Positions 62,875-64,000 of a stretch of DNA of 64,000 bases are shown in pieces. The stretch is from JACKCR01 sp041390305 (lineage in GTDB: Bacteria; Eisenbacteria; RBG-16-71-46; CAIMUX01). The stretch lies in contig JAWKQE010000001.1 of the NCBI GenBank assembly GCA_041390305.1, forward strand, positions 1-64,000, given 5' to 3'. Within the stretch, counting starts at the first letter, position 1; each line of letters begins with the position of its first letter. A program made the translations under genes and the position numbers. The notes under the pieces are model-generated. The model worked only from the letters and a program-made list of their open reading frames with translations, ran no database searches and was not told where the DNA came from.

Positions 62875-64000
62875 ATGACCAAAAATGGATGTGACGGTCG
62901 CCGGTTCCCCCTACCTCTCTCCCTCTGCTCTGCGATCCATGCTCTTCCTTCCGCCATAGCGACGGGGCTCGGCTCAGTGCTCGTGTTTCTCCTTTCCCTC
63001 CCCTCGGCGACGGCGTTCGCTCAGGAAGGCCATGCTGTCGAGGAAGCGGCGCACGGAGCGACGGAGGCGGCCCATGGCGCCGCGGCGGGGCACGGCAGCT
63101 TGGCCGCGTCTCTCCCGTGGTACACGGTGATCCCGTTCGTCCTCCTTCTGCTCGCGATCGCGGTGCTTCCGTTGGTGGCGCACCATTGGTGGGAGCGGCT
63201 CCGAAACCGAGCCATCGTCACCGCCGCCCTTTCGCTCCCGATCGCGATCGCACTCTGGGGGCCAGGGCGTCACGAGCTCCTCCACAGCATGTACGAGTAC
63301 GTCGCGTTCATCGCGCTGCTCGGGAGTCTCTTCGTGGTCTCGGGCGGGATCGTCCTCTCGGGAGACCTCCGCGCGACTCCCAAGATCAACACGGCCTTCC
63401 TCGCCGTGGGCGCGATCCTCGCGAACTTCATCGGTACCACCGGCGCGAGCATGTTGTTGATCCGTCCGTTCCTCAAGACGAACTCGGAACGGAACAACAT
63501 CAAGCATCTCCCGATCTTCTTCATCTTCGTGGTGAGCAACATCGGCGGATGCCTCACACCGCTCGGAGATCCCCCGCTCTTCCTCGGCTACCTGCGCGGT
63601 GTGCCGTTCACGTGGACACTCCATCTGATTCCCGAGTGGCTCGTGATGATCGGACTTCTCCTCGCCGTCTTCTTCGCCTGGGATACGGTCCAGGTGAAGA
63701 AAGAGACCGCCGCCGCGATGAAGGCGGACGTCGAGCGGATCAACCCCCTCGAACTCCGTGGGAAGCGGAACCTCCTCCTCGTCCTCGGGATCATCGGGTC
63801 CGTGTTCATACCGATGCCGTGGCGTGCCCTCGCGATGTTCGCGATCGCCGTGATCTCGTACAAGATGACTCCCCGGCACCTCCACCTCGCGAACCGGTTC
63901 ACGTTCTTCCCGATCAATGAAGTCGCGATTCTCTTCGCCGGCATCTTCATCACCGTCGTCCCGGCGCTCGTGCTCCTCGAGGCGAATGGCGAGGCTCTGG
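62875..64000 (+). CDS. NhaD/ArsB-type sodium:proton antiporter, cut by window end
   Basis: From ATG 62875 (CAGGA upstream) the frame is open to the last base, giving 375 codons of an unfinished protein. It has a signal-like start with a His/Ala-rich segment (GHAVEEAAHGATEAAHG) and then repeated transporter helices (WYTVIPFVLLLLAIAVLPLV in part; GTTGASMLLIRPFL; LTPLGDPPLFLGYLRGV), the pattern of the sodium:proton antiporter / citrate transporter group. The missing C-terminus lies outside the window. Confidence 0.85.
   Translation, partial: MTKNGCDGRRFPLPLSLCSAIHALPSAIATGLGSVLVFLLSLPSATAFAQEGHAVEEAAHGATEAAHGAAAGHGSLAASLPWYTVIPFVLLLLAIAVLPLVAHHWWERLRNRAIVTAALSLPIAIALWGPGRHELLHSMYEYVAFIALLGSLFVVSGGIVLSGDLRATPKINTAFLAVGAILANFIGTTGASMLLIRPFLKTNSERNNIKHLPIFFIFVVSNIGGCLTPLGDPPLFLGYLRGVPFTWTLHLIPEWLVMIGLLLAVFFAWDTVQVKKETAAAMKADVERINPLELRGKRNLLLVLGIIGSVFIPMPWRALAMFAIAVISYKMTPRHLHLANRFTFFPINEVAILFAGIFITVVPALVLLEANGEAL

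Overview
The window is high-GC bacterial chromosome. It carries no rRNA, tRNA or CRISPR array that I could find. Three things point to a member of the FCB-like, T9SS-bearing candidate phyla (for example Eisenbacteria, Krumholzibacteriota or Latescibacterota), though this is inference only. Two secreted proteins (15756-17471, 49267-50865) end in FlgD-like / T9SS-type C-terminal beta domains, one lipoprotein (39920-41197) looks like a type IX secretion 'plug' protein, and there is an ECF43-type sigma factor beside a kinase and a TonB receptor. A Myxococcota-like Gram-negative is a less likely alternative.

Layout. 1-10.3 kb is a defence island: a Xre/ImmA regulator-peptidase with a PIN protein on the plus strand, then a minus-strand operon of a PLD/DEAD/DUF3427-type helicase, a long McrB with an embedded DUF2461-like domain, and McrC. 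10.6-20.6 kb is a patch rich in broken genes: a DNA-glycosylase-like pseudogene scrambled over two frames, a low-GC stretch with out-of-frame fragments, a sigma-54 activator without a proper N-terminus, an intact kelch-type secreted protein, and an intact ECF43-like sigma factor followed by a frameshifted Ser/Thr kinase. 20.7-24 kb holds small envelope proteins (PRC barrel, Lmo0937-like, PEGA-like, a lipoprotein, a secreted beta protein).

23.8-30.4 kb is a heavy-metal efflux operon of the Cus/Czc type: a Cys-rich small protein, TolC-like channel, a periplasmic adaptor with a large His/Asp repeat, and an RND pump. 30.6-35.4 kb has a nitroreductase, a HAD phosphatase, an OmpR-type response regulator with its histidine kinase, and a divergent PDZ protein. 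35.9-44.6 kb has DUF4126 plus methyltransferase, a TonB-dependent receptor, the T9SS-plug-like lipoprotein, a GT-C glycosyltransferase and RpoN. The RpoN gene fits the sigma-54 activator at 14.5-15.6 kb.

44.7-50.9 kb is the most interesting locus: an ECF sigma factor, a 223-residue protein of unknown function, a TPR-CHAT cysteine protease with intact His/Cys, and a secreted subtilisin-like protease, all on one strand and partly overlapping. It resembles the logic of TPR-CHAT/sigma-factor signalling but has no CRISPR genes. 51-64 kb continues with a zinc-ribbon protein, a TPR methyltransferase, a DUF3078-like outer membrane protein, a multidomain lipoprotein with an FGE/sulfatase-modifying fold, a REC-like protein, YihY, a second copy of the secreted beta protein, a Tat-exported superoxide dismutase, a GH26-like lipoprotein glycosidase, and the first 375 codons of a NhaD/ArsB-type antiporter cut by the window end.

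Two themes recur: low-complexity or tandem-repeat inserts between otherwise normal domains, and translational coupling by ATGA overlaps within gene pairs.
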